The notes below the pieces were generated by a model. That model was not told the DNA's origin, ran no database searches, and saw nothing but the letters and a program-made list of their open reading frames with translations. This document shows, piece by piece, positions 63,643 through 64,000 of a stretch of 64,000 nucleotides of DNA. Source of the stretch: Candidula unifasciata (Eukaryota; Mollusca; Gastropoda; Stylommatophora; Geomitridae). The stretch's first letter is position 1; each line of letters starts with the position of its first letter. Made by a program: the position numbers and the translations under genes. The stretch is from contig CAJHNH020008431.1 in the NCBI GenBank assembly GCA_905116865.2, positions 364,965-428,964 of the forward strand, given 5' to 3'.

Positions 63643-64000
63643 GCCAATAGCGGGCGGGCGGCTGGTGCCCAGTCGCTGGGGAATTGATCGTTTCACCAAC
63701 ATCCACAGGCCCTCGATTGTTTGTGTGTGTATGTGACTGTGCGCGACGTCGACGAAGTTGGTCTGGTGGACTACTACCTCGTGCAGATAGATGCCATGCC
63801 TTAAGTTTGCGACGTTGCTGTAGCCTCGCCAAGCGTCAGTCACGATGGTCGTTCCCGGCAGTACGTGATCTTTTATGATCCTCTCCAATGTCGCCGCATC
63901 TCGTTTTCGCACAAGCTCCAAGTAGCAACGGCCAGTCTCACGCTCTACTAGCCCAACAATTGTCACATCTAACGCTACACATAACCCTACCCCTAACCCT
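63580..64000 (-). pseudogene. Merlin-type (IS1595-related) DDE transposase fragment
   Basis: The minus strand encodes VTIVGLVERETGRCYLELVR, GTTIVTDAWRGYSNV (second catalytic Asp in VTDAWRGY) and VDVAHSHIHTQTIEGLWMLV (catalytic Glu in TIEGLW). This spacing and the HT.TIE.LW motif are typical of Merlin elements in animals, related to bacterial IS1595/ISXO2-type transposases. The N-terminus with the first Asp is absent: upstream, at the window's right edge, the sequence becomes CCCTAACC-type repeat. The C-terminus runs into telomere-like repeat too. A 5'- and 3'-incomplete copy. Confidence 0.85.
63981..64000. repeat. Telomere-like tract 3, opposite orientation
   Basis: ATAACCCTACCCCTAACCCT at the window edge is in CCCTAA orientation, while tracts 1 and 2 are TTAGGG. 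The transposase is thus bracketed by inverted telomere-like repeats. Confidence 0.75.

Overview
The window is eukaryotic and looks like a gastropod mollusc or a close lophotrochozoan. Most of it is repeats: many tRNA-derived SINE families, RTE-type and RNase H-bearing (Jockey/I group) LINE relics, SPIN-like hAT elements, a Merlin transposase relic beside TTAGGG-type repeats, and more than a dozen minisatellites. The gastropod suggestion rests on this repeat mix and on published reports of SPIN in a pond snail. It is an inference. No bacterial, organellar or viral gene was seen. The sequence has one 17-base gap, at 9391-9407.

The main finding is one spliced plus-strand gene at 17875-48889. I rebuilt it from ten coding exons that all have GT..AG borders and matching phases. 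Joined, they give a 3636-nt reading frame (1211 residues plus stop). Order: acidic and Arg/Lys-rich N-terminus, coiled coil, two large exons with internal tandem peptide repeats, proline/acidic segment, then two coiled-coil exons. The best match I can offer from memory is the N-terminal half of ZFC3H1, a nuclear exosome adaptor scaffold. The zinc finger and helical-repeat C-terminal half are not in the frame and I do not see them downstream. A short terminal exon of an unrelated, unidentified gene ends about 420 bases upstream of its start codon.

Layout. 1-12900: SINEs, LINE relics, a SPIN-like MITE with an intact 8-bp target duplication, and minisatellites of 16, 29 and 40 bp. 12900-17250: a 44-bp minisatellite and two LINE RNase H relics. 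17274-48889: the terminal exon and the ten-exon gene, whose introns hold arrays, SINEs, LINEs and a full-length antisense RTE element (33125-36353) flanked by a perfect 12-bp duplication. A 42-bp satellite of about 39 copies has grown inside a LINE 3' tail in one intron. 48890-57900: probable 3' flank, SINEs, a palindromic MITE, and a 1.9-kb, 30-bp array that reads open on both strands. 57900-62010: LINE relics, including two LINEs head to head inside a split SPIN-like element. 62010-64000: AT-rich DNA, then telomere-like repeats around a Merlin transposase fragment.

Apart from the ten-exon gene and the lone terminal exon, no host gene could be supported. Long open frames elsewhere come from tandem repeats or dead transposons.
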